Source of the DNA: Cupriavidus necator A5-1
GTDB taxonomy: Bacteria; Pseudomonadota; Gammaproteobacteria; Burkholderiales; Burkholderiaceae
Assembly: GCF_000744095.1 (NCBI RefSeq)
Contig: NZ_JQLI01000008.1
Location: 2,356,001 to 2,420,000, forward strand
Reading direction: 5' to 3'
DNA: 64,000 nucleotides
Both the position numbers and the translations under genes were made by a program. Below, one piece after another: positions 56,692 through 64,000 of the stretch (its first letter is position 1; each line of letters opens with the position of its first letter). The notes below the pieces were generated by a model. That model was not told the DNA's origin and did no database searches. It worked only from the letters and a program-made list of their open reading frames with translations.

Positions 56692-57579
56692 TCAGGCCAG
56701 GTAGCGCCGGAACCAGGCGATAGTCCGGTCCCACGCCAGCCTGGCGGCTGCCTCGTCGTAGCGTGGCGTGGAGTCATTGTGAAAACCGTGGTGGGTGCCT
56801 CGGTAGATGTGGGCCTCGTAGGCCTTGCCGTTGGCTTTCAGCGCCGCCTCGTAGGCAGGCCAGGTGGCATTGACGTTCGGATCGGTCTCGGCAAAGTGCA
56901 ATAGCAACGGTGCCTTGATGCGTGGAACGTCCTCGGGCCTGGCCTGGCGGCCGTAGAACGGCACCGCCGCAGCCAGTTCCGGGTAGGCCACCGCCGCGGC
57001 ATTGCAGACCCCACCGCCGTAGCAGAAGCCGGTGATGCCGACTTTGCCTGTGGTCAGGTTGCCGGCCCGAAGGTATTCAATGGCTGCAAAGAAATCGTCC
57101 ATGAGCTTCTGCGGGTTGACTTGCTGCTGCAGCACGCGGCCCCTGTCGTCATTGCCAGGATAGCCGCCGACCGAGCTCAGGCCGTCCGGTGCCAGCGCGA
57201 CGAAACCGGCCTTGGCCAGACGTCGCGCGATGTCCTCGATATAGGGATTGAGGCCCCGGTTCTCGTGCACGACGACCACACCGGGCACCGGCCTGGTCGT
57301 CCTGGTGGGGCGCACCATATAGCCGCGCACCTCTCCATGGCCGTTCGGAGAGGGATAGCGGATGTACTCGGCAAGGATGTCCGGATCCGTGAACGCGATT
57401 TGCTGGGCCAGCGCATAGTCGGGGCTCAGTGAAGCGAGGATAGCGGTCGCGGTCAGGCTGCCAACGGCGAATTTCGCTGCGCGGTCGAGAAAGTCGCGCC
57501 GGCTGAGCCGGCCATGCACGTAACCGTCGTAGAGCTCAAGCAGTTCGGGATGAAACTCCATGGCGGTCAGGCGACGCAT
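56692..57579 (-). CDS. dienelactone hydrolase family protein
   Basis: A 295-residue alpha/beta hydrolase. The nucleophile is the Cys of GFCYGGG, with the acid in AETDPNVN and the His in GTHHGFHND, the Cys-Asp-His triad of DLH. The N-terminal 60 residues contain RRDFLDRAAKFAVGSLTATA, a Tat-like export signal, so it is probably periplasmic. AAAAGGAGAAC precedes the ATG. It is divergent from the RND operon (about 290 bases). Its natural substrate may be a lactone or ester rather than dienelactone. Confidence 0.9.
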   Translation of the reverse strand: MRRLTAMEFHPELLELYDGYVHGRLSRRDFLDRAAKFAVGSLTATAILASLSPDYALAQQIAFTDPDILAEYIRYPSPNGHGEVRGYMVRPTRTTRPVPGVVVVHENRGLNPYIEDIARRLAKAGFVALAPDGLSSVGGYPGNDDRGRVLQQQVNPQKLMDDFFAAIEYLRAGNLTTGKVGITGFCYGGGVCNAAAVAYPELAAAVPFYGRQARPEDVPRIKAPLLLHFAETDPNVNATWPAYEAALKANGKAYEAHIYRGTHHGFHNDSTPRYDEAAARLAWDRTIAWFRRYLA

Positions 57580-57866
57580 GCGGTTCTCCTTTTACGAAGG
57601 CTCCACGGTGGTGCTGGCGAGGCGTTGCTGGGAGCCCCTGACAGCCGTCGTGGGTGTTTGAAAGTTTTTGAAATATGGGTAGCCGATAATCGGCCGAACC
57701 ATTTCTTCGAGTCGGGATAGACTTTCTCGGCTACGTCTTCTGCAACTGGCGCTGGTGCAACGGCGGGCATGGCCCTTGCTTCATGCCGCTGTTCCGCTCT
57801 GGCACAGGTCAACCGGCTTGCCGGTGACATTTTGACTCGGCCTTGATTCTTACGCAGGAAATCGCA

Positions 57867-59018
57867 ATGCAACGATCACGCGGCTGCAGCGCCTGGGTTC
57901 CGGTCACGCTGGCCATCGCCATGTCAACGCTTGCCGGATGCGGTAGCAAGAAGGAGGCCGCAGCCCCGCCGCCACCGCAAGTGAGCGTGGTCACGCTCAA
58001 GACCGAGCAGCTGACGCTGGATACCGAGTTGCCGGGGCGCACCACGGCGTTCCGCATTGCCGAAGTCAGGCCGCAGGTGGACGGCATCATCCTGCGCCGC
58101 CTGTTCAAGGAGGGCAGCGACGTCACGCAGGGCCAGCAGCTCTATCAGATCGACCCATCCACCTACGAAGCCACCTACAAGAGCGCCAGGGCGACGCTGG
58201 AATCCACCCGCCTGCTGGCAGAGCGGTATGGGCGCCTGGTCGGTGACGAGGCGGTCAGCAAGCAGCAGTATGACGAGGCCAGGGCCGCCTGGCTGCAGGC
58301 GCAGGCTGCGGTGGATCGCGCCGAGATCAACCTGCGCTATACCAAGGTGCTGTCGCCGATTTCCGGGCGCATCGGGCGCTCGAATGTGACGGAAGGTGCG
58401 CTGGTCACCAACGGCCAGGCTACCGCGCTGTCAGTGGTGCAGCAGCTTGACCCGATCTACGTCGACGTGACGCAGCCCTCTGCCTCCCTGCTGCGGCTGC
58501 GGCGCGAACTGGCCAATGGTGCGCTGCAAAGCGCCGGCGTCAACGCGGCCCAGGTCAGCCTGGTGCTGGAAGACGGTACCCGCTATCCCGAAACCGGCCG
58601 CCTGGAGTTCTCTGAAGTGGCCGTGGACCAGGGCACCGGCTCGGTGACGCTGCGCGCGGTGTTTCCCAACCCGCGCCATGAGCTGTTGCCGGGCATGTTC
58701 GTCCATGCCCGCCTGCGTGAAGGCGTGAAGACCAATGCCCTGCTCGTGCCCCAGCAGGGTGTGACGCGCGACCTCAAGGGCCAGGCCACGGCGCTGGTGG
58801 TCAATGCCAGGGACGAGGTGGAACTGCGGCAGATCCGCACCGACCGCGTCGTTGGCGACAAGTGGCTGGTTTCCGAGGGCCTCGGAGCCGGCGATCGCGT
58901 CATCGTGGAGGGCCTGCAGTTCGTGCGGCCCGGGGCGAAAGTGCGCGTAGCCCAGGCCGGTAACGGCGCAGGCGCCCCGGTGGCCGCCGCGTCCGCCCCG
59001 TCCGCGGCCAAGCCCTGA
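57867..59018 (+). CDS. RND efflux periplasmic adaptor (AcrA/MexA type)
   Basis: A 383-residue membrane fusion protein. Lipoprotein signal with LAGC (Cys near residue 25), then beta-barrel and lipoyl halves (AEVRPQVDGIILRRLFKEGS and VLSPISGRIGRSNVTEGALV) flanking an alpha hairpin, and a C-terminal membrane-proximal domain. It links the pump and outer-membrane channel. AGGAAA precedes the ATG. First gene of a three-gene operon; the next starts 27 bases downstream. No local TetR regulator is seen. Confidence 0.94.
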   Translation: MQRSRGCSAWVPVTLAIAMSTLAGCGSKKEAAAPPPPQVSVVTLKTEQLTLDTELPGRTTAFRIAEVRPQVDGIILRRLFKEGSDVTQGQQLYQIDPSTYEATYKSARATLESTRLLAERYGRLVGDEAVSKQQYDEARAAWLQAQAAVDRAEINLRYTKVLSPISGRIGRSNVTEGALVTNGQATALSVVQQLDPIYVDVTQPSASLLRLRRELANGALQSAGVNAAQVSLVLEDGTRYPETGRLEFSEVAVDQGTGSVTLRAVFPNPRHELLPGMFVHARLREGVKTNALLVPQQGVTRDLKGQATALVVNARDEVELRQIRTDRVVGDKWLVSEGLGAGDRVIVEGLQFVRPGAKVRVAQAGNGAGAPVAAASAPSAAKP

Positions 59019-59045
59019 GCACACTGCCAGGGCGAGGGAGTATCC

Positions 59046-62000
59046 ATGTCCAATTTCTTTATCGATCGGCCCATCTTCGCGTGGGTGATCGCCCTGGTCA
59101 TCATGCTGGCCGGGGTGCTGTCGATCCGCGCGCTGCCCATCAGCCAGTATCCGGCCATCGCGCCGCCCACCATCGCCATCTCGGTCAACTACCCCGGCGC
59201 CTCCGCCGAGACGGTGCAGGATACCGTGGTGCAGGTGATCGAGCAGCAGCTCAACGGCCTGGACGGCCTGCGCTACATCTCCTCGGAAAGCAACGCCGAC
59301 GGCAGCATGACGATCACGGTGACCTTCGAGCAGGGCACCAATCCGGATATTGCCCAGGTGCAGGTGCAGAACAAGCTGGCACTGGCGCAGCCCCTGCTGC
59401 CGCAGGAAGTGCAGCAGCAAGGCATCCGCGTGACCAAGTCGGTGCGCAACTTCCTGGTCATCGTGGGCCTGATTTCCACTGACCCGAAGGTCACGCGGGA
59501 AGACCTGTCGAACTACATCGTCTCGAATCTCCAGGACCCGCTTTCGCGCACCTACGGCGTGGGCGACTTCCAGGTGTTCGGCGCGCAGTATGCGATGCGG
59601 GTATGGATCGACCCGGCCCGGCTCAACAGCTACCAGCTCACGCCGCTGGACGTGAGCAGCGCCATCAGGGCGCAGAACGTCCAGGTGGCCTCCGGCCAGT
59701 TGGGCGGCCTGCCGGCGGTGCGGGGCCAGCAACTCAATGCCAGCGTGATCGGCAAGACCCGGCTGCAGACCAGCGAGCAGTTCGGCAACATCCTGCTCAA
59801 GGTCAACCCCGACGGCTCCCAGGTGCGCCTGAAGGACGTCGCCGAGGTGGGCCTGGGCGGGCAGGACTACAACATCAACGCGCAATACAACGGCCAGGCG
59901 GCCTCGGGCATTGCCGTGCGGCTGGCCGCGGGGGCCAACGCGCTGGAAACCGTGCGCGCCATCCGCAAGACGCTGGACGGGCTGGAGCCTTTCTTCCCGC
60001 CCGGGATGAAGGTGGTCTTCCCGTATGACACCTCGCCGGTGATCGCGGGCTCCATCCACGAAGTGGTGAAGACGCTGATGGAAGCCATCGTGCTGGTGTT
60101 CCTGGTGATGTACCTGTTCCTGCAGAACGTCCGCGCCACGCTGATCCCCACCATTGCCGTGCCGGTGGTGCTGCTGGGCACCTTCGGCGTGCTGGCGGCG
60201 TTCGGCTACACCATCAACACGCTGACCATGTTCGGCATGGTGCTGGCCATCGGGCTGCTGGTGGATGACGCCATCGTCGTGGTGGAGAACGTAGAACGCG
60301 TGATGGCCGAGGAAGGCCTGCCGCCCAAGGAGGCCGCGCGGCGCTCCATGGGCCAGATCCAGGGCGCGCTGGTGGGCATTGCCATGGTGCTCTCGGCGGT
60401 GTTCCTGCCGATGGCGTTCTTCGGCGGCTCGACCGGCGTGATCTACCGGCAGTTCTCCATCACCATTGTCTCGTCCATGGTGCTGTCGGTGCTGGTCGCG
60501 CTGATACTGACGCCGGCCCTGTGCGCCACCATGCTCCAGCCCATCGAAAAGGGCGACCATGGCGAGAACAAGGGCGGCTTCTTCGGCTGGTTCAACCGCA
60601 AGTTCAACTCGACCGTCCAAAGCTACGAGCGCAGCGTATCGGGCATCCTGAAGCGCCGCCTGCCGTTCCTGCTGATCTACGTGGCCATCCTGGTGGTGAT
60701 GGGCTTCCTGTTCACGCGCATCCCCACATCGTTCCTGCCGGAAGAAGACCAGGGCGTGCTGTACGCCCAGGTGCAGACGCCGGCCGGCGCCACGGCCGAG
60801 CGCACGCAGAAGGTACTCGACCAGATGCGAGAGTACATGCTGAAGGAGGAGGGCGGCGTGGTGAACTCGCTGTTCACCGTCAACGGCTTCAACTTTGCCG
60901 GCCGCGGCCAGAACTCGGGTCTGGCCTTCATTCTGCTCAAGCCATGGGAGCAGCGCAGCGGGGAAGGCACCAGCGTGTTCGACCTGGCCGCGCGCGCGCA
61001 GCGCAAGTTCATGAGCTTCCGCGATTCGATGTCGTTCGCGTTCGCCCCGCCCGCGGTGCAGGAACTGGGCAATGCCATCGGCTTTGACCTCTACCTGCAG
61101 GACCAGGCCGGCATTGGTCACGTGGCGCTGATGAACGCGCGTGACAAGTTCCTGGCGCTGGCCTCGCAAAGCCCGGTGCTGCAGCGCGTGCGCCCCAATG
61201 GCCTGAATGACCAGCCGCAGTACCAGCTGGTGATCGACGATGAAAAGGCCCGCGCGCTTGGCGTTTCGCTGGCAGACATCAACAGCACGGTATCCATCGC
61301 GTGGGGTTCCAGCTATGTCAACGACTTCATCGACCGCGGCCGGGTCAAGCGCGTCTACGTGCAGGGCCGCCCGGATTCCAGGATGAATCCGGACGATATC
61401 GACAAATGGTTCATACGCAACGACAAGGGCGAGATGGTGCCGTTCTCCGCCTTTGCCGATGGCAAGTGGGCCTATGGCTCGCCCAAGCTGCAGCGCTACA
61501 ACGGCGTCGCGGCGGTGGAGTTGCTGGGAGAGCCCGCGCCCGGGCGCAGCTCCGGCGAGGCCATGAAGGCGATCGAGGAGATCATGCGGCAGATGCCGCC
61601 GGGCGTAGGCTATGCCTGGACCGGCCTGTCCTATGAGGAACGGCTGTCGGGCTCGCAGGCGCCGGCGCTCTATGCGCTCTCGCTGCTGGTGGTGTTCCTG
61701 TGCCTGGCCGCGCTCTACGAGAGCTGGTCGATCCCGTTCTCGGTGATGCTGGTGGTCCCACTCGGGGTGATCGGCGCACTGCTCGCCACGCTGGGGCGTG
61801 GCTTGTCCAATGACGTGTTCTTCCAGGTGGGCCTGTTGACCACCATCGGCCTGTCCGCCAAGAACGCCATCCTGATCGTGGAGTTCGCCAGGAGCCAGTA
61901 CGAACAGGGCAAGAACCTGGTCGAGGCCGCCGTGGAGGCGTGCCGCATGCGCCTGCGCCCCATCGTGATGACCTCGCTGGCCTTCATGCTCGGCGTGTTC

Positions 62001-62207
62001 CCGCTGGCCGTGTCGACCGGCGCCGGTGCCGGCAGCCAGCACGCCATTGGCACCGGCGTGATCGGCGGCATGATCACTGCCACGGTGCTGGCGATCTTCT
62101 GGGTGCCGCTGTTTTTTGTCGTCGTCACCTCCATGTTCGGGCGCAAGCGCAGGCCGGAGCCGCCGGGGCCGCATGTGGCCTCCCTGGAAAAAGAGGCGCT
62201 GGAATGA
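59046..62207 (+). CDS. RND multidrug efflux pump, inner-membrane subunit (AcrB/MexB type)
   Basis: A 1053-residue HAE1-family RND transporter with 12 membrane helices and two large periplasmic loops. It starts [20 protein letters not shown]. The proton relay is visible as [18 protein letters not shown] (the Asp pair) in helix 4 and [12 protein letters not shown] (the Lys) in helix 10. It forms a homotrimer that expels drugs, detergents or aromatic compounds using the proton gradient. AGGGAG is upstream of the ATG. The stop overlaps the next start by ATGA. Confidence 0.96.
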   Translation: MSNFFIDRPIFAWVIALVIMLAGVLSIRALPISQYPAIAPPTIAISVNYPGASAETVQDTVVQVIEQQLNGLDGLRYISSESNADGSMTITVTFEQGTNPDIAQVQVQNKLALAQPLLPQEVQQQGIRVTKSVRNFLVIVGLISTDPKVTREDLSNYIVSNLQDPLSRTYGVGDFQVFGAQYAMRVWIDPARLNSYQLTPLDVSSAIRAQNVQVASGQLGGLPAVRGQQLNASVIGKTRLQTSEQFGNILLKVNPDGSQVRLKDVAEVGLGGQDYNINAQYNGQAASGIAVRLAAGANALETVRAIRKTLDGLEPFFPPGMKVVFPYDTSPVIAGSIHEVVKTLMEAIVLVFLVMYLFLQNVRATLIPTIAVPVVLLGTFGVLAAFGYTINTLTMFGMVLAIGLLVDDAIVVVENVERVMAEEGLPPKEAARRSMGQIQGALVGIAMVLSAVFLPMAFFGGSTGVIYRQFSITIVSSMVLSVLVALILTPALCATMLQPIEKGDHGENKGGFFGWFNRKFNSTVQSYERSVSGILKRRLPFLLIYVAILVVMGFLFTRIPTSFLPEEDQGVLYAQVQTPAGATAERTQKVLDQMREYMLKEEGGVVNSLFTVNGFNFAGRGQNSGLAFILLKPWEQRSGEGTSVFDLAARAQRKFMSFRDSMSFAFAPPAVQELGNAIGFDLYLQDQAGIGHVALMNARDKFLALASQSPVLQRVRPNGLNDQPQYQLVIDDEKARALGVSLADINSTVSIAWGSSYVNDFIDRGRVKRVYVQGRPDSRMNPDDIDKWFIRNDKGEMVPFSAFADGKWAYGSPKLQRYNGVAAVELLGEPAPGRSSGEAMKAIEEIMRQMPPGVGYAWTGLSYEERLSGSQAPALYALSLLVVFLCLAALYESWSIPFSVMLVVPLGVIGALLATLGRGLSNDVFFQVGLLTTIGLSAKNAILIVEFARSQYEQGKNLVEAAVEACRMRLRPIVMTSLAFMLGVFPLAVSTGAGAGSQHAIGTGVIGGMITATVLAIFWVPLFFVVVTSMFGRKRRPEPPGPHVASLEKEALE

Positions 62208-63664
62208 AGAAGACCTTGCTCTGCGCTGCCGCCATGGCCATGCTGGCCGGCTGCAGCCTGATCCCCAGGTACGAGCGGCCGGCCTCGCCGGTGGAGGCAG
62301 CCTACCCGCAGGGCCCGGCCTACCTGCCTGCCGATGCCGCCGCCGAAGCCGGCCAGGTGCCCGCGATCGAGCTGGGCTGGCGCGAATTCTTCGCCGATGC
62401 GCGCCTGCGCCGTCTGGTCGAACTGGCGCTGCAGAACAACCGTGACCTGCGCGTGGCCGCCCTCAACGTGGAGGCGTTCGGTGCACAGTACCGCATCCAG
62501 CGCGCCGACCTGTTTCCCGCCGTCGGCGCGGCCGCACTGGGCACGCGCCAGCGCATTCCCGCCGACCTGTCCTCCACCGGACAGCGGATGATCGGCAGCC
62601 AGTACGGCGTGTCGGTGGGCACCACGGCGTGGGAGATCGACCTGTTCGGCCGCCTGCGCAGCCTTAGCGAATCCGCGCTCGAACAGTATTTCGCCAGCGA
62701 CGAGGCACGCCGCAGCGCGCAGATTTCGCTGGTGGCGAGCGTTGCCAGCGCCTACCTGACCCAGCGCGCCGATGAAGCCCTGCTGCAGCTCACCCACGAA
62801 ACGCTGGCCAATTACGAGCGCAGCTATGGCCTGACCCGGCGCAGCTACGAGGAAGGGATCGCTTCCCGGCTGGACCTGCGCCAGGCGCAGACCGCCGTGG
62901 AAACCGCCCGCGCGAGCCTTGCGCGCTACACCCGGCTGGTTGCCCAGGATGAGAATGCCCTGGTGCTGCTGGTCGGCACGTCCCTGCCAGCGGACCTGCC
63001 GGAAGGCCTGCCGCTGGCGCAGAAGCTGTTTGCCGATGTGCCGGCCGGGCTGCCCTCCGACCTGCTGCAGATCCGTCCGGACGTGCTCGCGGCCGAGCAC
63101 CGGCTGCGCTCCGCCAACGCCGATATCGGCGCCGCGCGTGCGGCGTTCTTCCCCAGTATCAGCCTGACCGCATCGGCGGGCACCGCCAGCAACCAGCTTT
63201 CGGGCCTGTTCGGGGCCGGCTCTGGCACGTGGCTGTTCCAGCCGCGGATCAACCTGCCGCTGTTTACCGCCGGCAGCCTGCGGGCCAGCCTGGACTTTGC
63301 CACCATCCAGAAGGACGTGAACGTCGCCCAGTACGAGCGTACGGTGCAGACCGCCTTCCGCGAGGTGGCCGATGGGCTGGCGGCACGGGGCACCTACACC
63401 AGCCAGCTCGAGGCCCAGATCCGCTTCGTGGAAGCCGCCCAGGACGCCTATGGCCTGGCCGACCGGCGCTACCGCACGGGTGTCGACAGCTACCTCGCCG
63501 TGCTGGACGCGCAGCGCTCGCTGTACAACGCGCAGCAACTGCTGATCCAGGCGCGGCTCGAGCAGCTGACCAGTGAAGTCAACCTGTACAAGGCCCTGGG
63601 CGGCGGCTGGCACGACCAGGCCGGCAAGGCCGATACGCCCACGGCAGCCGCCGGACCAGCCTGA
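62204..63664 (+). CDS. RND efflux outer-membrane channel (OprM/NodT type)
   Basis: A 486-residue outer-membrane factor lipoprotein. Lipobox MLAGC (Cys near residue 17), then two OEP repeats with the typical [20 protein letters not shown] and [20 protein letters not shown] followed by [11 protein letters not shown]. It forms the trimeric tunnel that joins the adaptor and pump. Start ATG at 62204 overlaps the pump stop. Terminal low-complexity Ala/Pro tail. The operon is complete with this gene. Confidence 0.95.
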   Translation: MKKTLLCAAAMAMLAGCSLIPRYERPASPVEAAYPQGPAYLPADAAAEAGQVPAIELGWREFFADARLRRLVELALQNNRDLRVAALNVEAFGAQYRIQRADLFPAVGAAALGTRQRIPADLSSTGQRMIGSQYGVSVGTTAWEIDLFGRLRSLSESALEQYFASDEARRSAQISLVASVASAYLTQRADEALLQLTHETLANYERSYGLTRRSYEEGIASRLDLRQAQTAVETARASLARYTRLVAQDENALVLLVGTSLPADLPEGLPLAQKLFADVPAGLPSDLLQIRPDVLAAEHRLRSANADIGAARAAFFPSISLTASAGTASNQLSGLFGAGSGTWLFQPRINLPLFTAGSLRASLDFATIQKDVNVAQYERTVQTAFREVADGLAARGTYTSQLEAQIRFVEAAQDAYGLADRRYRTGVDSYLAVLDAQRSLYNAQQLLIQARLEQLTSEVNLYKALGGGWHDQAGKADTPTAAAGPA

Positions 63665-63705
63665 CGCGCAAGTGAATCCGGCGCTAAGGAATGGACGTAC
63701 TCCGA

Positions 63706-64000
63706 TCAGTCGGCCGTGATGTTCCTGGCCTTGATGATCTTGCCCCAGTACTCGGTATCCTTCTTGACCAGTGCCCCCAGACCAGCGGGATCCATGTAAC
63801 GGGCTTCGATGCCGACGGTGTCGGCGCGCTTTTTTGTCTCTGGTTGCTCCAGCACCTTCTTCACGTTCTCTGACAGCTTGGCGATGACCTCGGGCGGCGT
63901 GCCGGCAGGCGCGAACAGGCCAACCCATGCTTCCAGTTCGAAACCAGGCAGTCCTGCCTCGGCGGTGGTCGGCACCGCAGGCAGCATGGGGTGGCGCGTT
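63706..64000 (-). CDS. Bug/TctC-family receptor, C-terminal part (cut by the window edge)
   Basis: Ninety-eight codons of the C-terminal part, entering from the right edge as RHPMLPAVPTTAEAGLPGFE, the common TctC block, and ending with KIIKARNITAD. The upstream part with signal peptide lies beyond the window. It converges with the efflux operon. Confidence 0.88.
   Translation of the reverse strand, partial: TRHPMLPAVPTTAEAGLPGFELEAWVGLFAPAGTPPEVIAKLSENVKKVLEQPETKKRADTVGIEARYMDPAGLGALVKKDTEYWGKIIKARNITAD

Noticed and set aside
58431-62174. A minus-strand open frame of over 1200 codons opposite the RND pump genes
   Set aside because: It is the antisense shadow of the high-GC pump genes; composition is His/Arg/Gln-rich and without domains, and the plus-strand genes are unmistakable.

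Overview
The window is high-GC proteobacterial DNA. It most resembles a Burkholderiales genome of the Cupriavidus/Ralstonia type, possibly a secondary replicon. Pointers are five Bug/TctC-type solute receptors (one cut by the right edge), an intracellular polyhydroxyalkanoate depolymerase with Cys183 where the Ralstonia eutropha enzyme has it, a DNA polymerase II, a GntP-type permease and many LysR-style catabolic units. The genus is an inference from protein resemblance. I see no rRNA, tRNA, CRISPR array or intact insertion sequence.

Layout. 1-4.8 kb: a cut PAP2-like gene, a small secreted protein, a decayed bcsC 3' end beside an IS5-like relic, an Asp-box (sialidase-fold) secreted protein, a HiPIP and a small secreted protein. 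4.8-9.7 kb: a class III CoA-transferase with a Bug receptor, then polB. 9.7-11.9 kb: a HisN-like phosphatase divergent from an AAA ATPase that sits behind a striking operator-like repeat. 12-16.2 kb: a minus-strand unit of CBS-domain protein, GntP permease and fused two-domain CoA-transferase. 16.5-19.8 kb: SDR, EAL relic, phaZ and an EF-P paralogue lacking the modified loop residue. 19.9-27 kb: a three-subunit molybdenum hydroxylase, a hairpin element, a nucleosidase-like protein and a subtilase. 27.3-30.2 kb: a class A PBP and a glycine-zipper protein.

30.3-37.1 kb holds the most interesting locus. A two-gene, ATGA-overlapping unit encodes an M48-type metallopeptidase and an 1851-residue protein. 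I read that protein as pseudokinase, DUF4011, SF1 (COG1112/UPF1-like) helicase, REase-like and WGR domains. It looks like a stand-alone nucleic-acid surveillance or anti-phage module related to, but distinct from, Mokosh-type helicase systems; function is inferred from architecture only.

37.1-42.3 kb: a catabolic operon (two Bug receptors, an isopropylmalate-dehydrogenase-family enzyme, an amidohydrolase) with a divergent LysR regulator. 42.3-45.1 kb: a UPF0182 membrane protein. 45.2-52 kb: small genes, relics, an LRAT-like protein, lipoproteins and two ECF sigma/anti-sigma pairs. 52-55.2 kb: an AraC regulator facing a di-haem peroxidase, YtkA/FixH-like lipoprotein and DUF3703 operon. 55.5-57.6 kb: a Bug receptor and a dienelactone hydrolase. 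57.9-63.7 kb: a complete RND efflux operon (adaptor, pump, outer-membrane channel). The right edge cuts another Bug receptor.

Decayed fragments (bcsC, IS5, EAL, LysR, IclR-like, metallophosphoesterase, integrase N-terminus) cluster in the gaps, which suggests a chromosome region with a history of insertion and deletion.
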